Part shown: positions 61,677 to 64,000 of the stretch, piece by piece
Layout: each line of letters starts with the position of its first letter
Position numbering within the stretch: position 1 is the stretch's first letter
Origin: Bernardetia sp042180575
GTDB taxonomy: Bacteria; Bacteroidota; Bacteroidia; Cytophagales; Bernardetiaceae
DNA: 64,000 bases
Direction of reading: 5' to 3'
Assembly (NCBI RefSeq): GCF_042180575.1
Contig: NZ_CP170094.1
Span: 62,001-126,000 of the forward strand
The notes under the pieces: model-generated
What the model was told of the DNA's origin: nothing
Seen by the model: the letters and a program-made list of their open reading frames with translations, nothing else
The model's database searches: none
Translations under genes and position numbers: made by a program

Positions 61677-64000
61677 ATGTGGTACGAAATTTTTAAATTT
61701 GAAATAAATTATCGCTTAAATCGCTGGGATACTTATTTATTCTTTGTGTTTCTCTTTCTCTTTTCCCTTTTTGGAGTCGAATTCGTTTTTGAAGGAATTG
61801 ATTTAGGTCTAGTAAAAAAAAATGCACCTATTATAATCGCAAAATCTATGGGAGCTATAACAGGACTATCTATGTTATTCGTTTCGATGATTATGGGAGT
61901 GCCTGTTTTGCGTGATTTTCAATACAATATTACTCCTCTTATTTATATAAACCCTATTTCAAAAAAAGATTATCTACTAGGGCGATATTTAGGGTCAATG
62001 GCTGTTCTAATTTTTATATTTAGCGCAGTATTATGGGGTATGATTTTGAGTGAATTTATGCCTTGGAGCAACGCAAATGAATATCTACCCTTTCAATTTA
62101 CTAACTATTTACAACCCTTTATTTGGGTAGCTTTTCCTATTGTTTTCTTTGGAGCATCTTTGTTTTTTGTAACAGGTGCATTGACAAAAAAACTAATGGT
62201 AGTCTATACACAAGGAGTTTTTATATTTGTAGTCTTTCTTCTGACAAAATCTATTACAAATGACCAATCACAAGCACTGATTGACCCTTTTTCTTTAACA
62301 ACACTCACTTTGAGTACAAAGGAATGGACTATAACAGAAATGAATTCAAGGTTTATACCTTTTACAGGTACAATGCTTTACAACAAACTATTTTGGAGTT
62401 TATTAGGAATAGTTACTCTTTGGTTTGGCTATATCAAATTTCAGTTGGTAGTATCAATGAAAAAGCCAAAAAACAAACATAATACAACTACACTAAAGAA
62501 CACTAATATTTTATCTAAAGATTACACAAAAAAAACTGCTACGGTTTATCCCTCTTATGGAGTAAAAACTCAATTAATTCAGTTAGTCTTTAGTACATGG
62601 TTTCATGCAAAATTCATTTTCAAAGAAATATCATTTTGGGCAATCGTTTTTTGTAGTTTTATTATTATTCTCATCAATTCAGTAAGTCTGGGAACTGTTT
62701 ATGGAGTAGATAGCTATCCAACGACTTATCTTATTATTGAAGAATTACAAGAAATGTCAGTGTATTTTTTTGCTATTATTCTTTTGTTCTATTCTGGAGA
62801 GATAATTTGGAAAGAAAAAGAAGTGAAAGTAGATTTAATTTATGATGCTACACCAGTTAATAACATAGTGATTTTAACTAGCAAGTTTTTTAGCATGTTA
62901 CTAATTTATAGCGTTTTAATAGTCGCATTAATCATAGGAGGAATAGTTTTTCAGACACTCAGTGGTTATTATCATTATGAATTAGATGTATATTTCAATG
63001 GTTTTTTTGTGGAAACACTTCCTTTTTTACTGCTCTATACTCTAGCATCATTTTTCTTCCATATTATTACAGGAAAGAAATTTTTAGGTATTTTGATGAC
63101 CTTAGTTTTCTTTATTATAAATATTGCAATAGGGATTTTTGGAGCAGAACATGTACTTTTAAATTTCGGAGGTAATGCTTTAGCTAAATATTCAGATATG
63201 AATGAGTATGGACATTTTATGTTACCATTTATTTTAGTTAAAACATATTGGCTTTTCTTTTCTATTTTATTATTTCTGATTGCCATTATTCTTATTCCAA
63301 GAGGTACAGAAATCAGTTTGACTAAAAGGTTAAAACTATTTCACTTAAAAAAAATAGCACCTTCTATTGCAGTTTTTGGAGGTGTTTCAACGCTATTTTT
63401 TATCCTTATTGGTAGCTATATTTTTTATAATACCAATGTTTTAAATCAGTTTTTCACTAGAAATGAAAAACAAGTATTTAGAGTTTCTTATGAAAGAAAA
63501 TTGAAAAAGTTTGAATATTTACCTCAACCTAAAATTACAGATGTGAAGTTAAATATTGAGTTGTATCCATCTGAAAGGTCTTATGAGGCAGAGGGGTATT
63601 TCATTTTAAAAAATCAAACTGAAGCTCCTATTCAAGAAATCCACATTCAAAATCATCCTGATGACAAGTTAAAATTATCATCTATCAGTTTTGATAGTAA
63701 AACAAGTCTAAATAATGAGTTTATAGAGTTTGGTTATTCAGTTTTTCATTTGGAAAAGCCTTTACATAAGGGAGATTCCATAAAAATGAGTTTTAAACAG
63801 ATATTAAAACCTACTGGGTTTGAAATAAATGATTCAGATTTTAAAGTAGTTTATAACGGTACATTCTTTGAAAATTCTATGCTTCCTACATTGGGTTATA
63901 ATCAAGATTATGAAATTGATGATGCTACTACAAGAGAAGAATATCAATTATCCAAAAGAATAAATAAGGCTGACCGTACTAATTCTAAAGAACTTATAAA
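61677..64000 (+). CDS. ABC-2 permease fused to a probable M1 aminopeptidase-like domain (5' part only)
   Basis: The ORF opens at ATG 61677 and runs off the window after 774 residues. The start reads MWYEIFKFEINYRLNRWDTYLFF. Two blocks of TM helices follow (about 20-260 and about 315-545), each with the ABC-2 pattern: GVPVLRDFQYNITPLIYINPISKKDYLLGRYLGS in the first, GEIIWKEKEVKVDLIYDATPVNNIVILTSKFFSM in the second. After a last TM helix (about 555-580) a soluble extracytoplasmic part begins (RNEKQVFRVSYERKLKKFEYLPQPKIT). This plan matches the Bacteroidota ABC permease / M1 aminopeptidase fusion; the peptidase HExxH motif would lie beyond base 64000 and is not seen. Confidence 0.82.
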   Translation, partial: MWYEIFKFEINYRLNRWDTYLFFVFLFLFSLFGVEFVFEGIDLGLVKKNAPIIIAKSMGAITGLSMLFVSMIMGVPVLRDFQYNITPLIYINPISKKDYLLGRYLGSMAVLIFIFSAVLWGMILSEFMPWSNANEYLPFQFTNYLQPFIWVAFPIVFFGASLFFVTGALTKKLMVVYTQGVFIFVVFLLTKSITNDQSQALIDPFSLTTLTLSTKEWTITEMNSRFIPFTGTMLYNKLFWSLLGIVTLWFGYIKFQLVVSMKKPKNKHNTTTLKNTNILSKDYTKKTATVYPSYGVKTQLIQLVFSTWFHAKFIFKEISFWAIVFCSFIIILINSVSLGTVYGVDSYPTTYLIIEELQEMSVYFFAIILLFYSGEIIWKEKEVKVDLIYDATPVNNIVILTSKFFSMLLIYSVLIVALIIGGIVFQTLSGYYHYELDVYFNGFFVETLPFLLLYTLASFFFHIITGKKFLGILMTLVFFIINIAIGIFGAEHVLLNFGGNALAKYSDMNEYGHFMLPFILVKTYWLFFSILLFLIAIILIPRGTEISLTKRLKLFHLKKIAPSIAVFGGVSTLFFILIGSYIFYNTNVLNQFFTRNEKQVFRVSYERKLKKFEYLPQPKITDVKLNIELYPSERSYEAEGYFILKNQTEAPIQEIHIQNHPDDKLKLSSISFDSKTSLNNEFIEFGYSVFHLEKPLHKGDSIKMSFKQILKPTGFEINDSDFKVVYNGTFFENSMLPTLGYNQDYEIDDATTREEYQLSKRINKADRTNSKELI

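Overview
The window is AT-rich bacterial chromosome. It looks like a gliding-type marine member of the Bacteroidota, order Cytophagales; the DNA reads like a Bernardetia/Flexibacter-type genome, but that genus call is recollection, not a search result. The supporting signs are a C-terminal type IX secretion sorting domain, SPII lipoproteins with short hydrophobic leaders, LytTR two-component genes, an S46 dipeptidyl-peptidase, an archaeal-type ProRS, promoters of the form TTTG-N19/20-TAnnTTTG, and almost no Shine-Dalgarno sequences. Several genes start with TTG or GTG.

Layout. 0-16 kb: the 3' end of proS, a predicted outer-membrane protein, a 1642-residue secreted repeat protein, serS, a DUF4292 lipoprotein, ribH, an MMPL/RND exporter, a thioredoxin-like protein, two envelope proteins and ybaB. 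16-33 kb: a GNAT-nitrilase fusion, a membrane-linked MutS homologue, a SprT-like protein, a YyaL-type protein, PnuC, a universal stress protein, an S9 peptidase, a metallo-beta-lactamase-fold hydrolase and small lipoproteins. 33-38.5 kb: a 1118-residue propeller/Y_Y_Y/PP2C sensor, then a compact candidate RiPP locus. That locus has a 50-residue double-glycine precursor, a hairpin attenuator, a graspetide-type ATP-grasp enzyme and a small exported protein, and it lies just downstream of a MITE-like element with a 10-bp target duplication. 38.7-46 kb: an S46 peptidase, an Rpn-type nuclease, lplA, membrane and envelope genes and an alpha/beta hydrolase. 46-51.4 kb: a ubiquitin-like beta-grasp protein, an E2-type conjugating enzyme with HPN and catalytic Cys, a DinB/YfiT protein, a JAMM isopeptidase and the Lon protease (with a sigma-54-like promoter), all on one strand; no E1 is present. 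51.4-56 kb: hisH, then a run of unrelated single genes separated by imperfect inverted repeats that begin GGTAAC or GCTAAC and end in GTT-type boxes. This resembles an integron cassette array without an integrase. 56-64 kb: a gamma-carboxylase/HTTM homologue, purine nucleoside phosphorylase, a lipoprotein, and a LytS/LytTR pair divergent from an ABC-2 exporter whose permease runs off the window.

A second layer is the intergenic repeat content. There are perfect palindromes and long hairpins (TAGGG...CCCTA, CTCAACGACGG/CGTTGACGG, GTTGGTG/CACCAAC, GCTCGTG/CACGAGC), one 30-bp palindrome inside a coding sequence in frame, and short repeated words that abut start codons.

The three parts most worth experimental attention are the ubiquitin-like conjugation neighbourhood, the minimal ATP-grasp RiPP locus and the integron-like cassette array. 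No rRNA, tRNA, CRISPR array or intact transposase gene was recognised.
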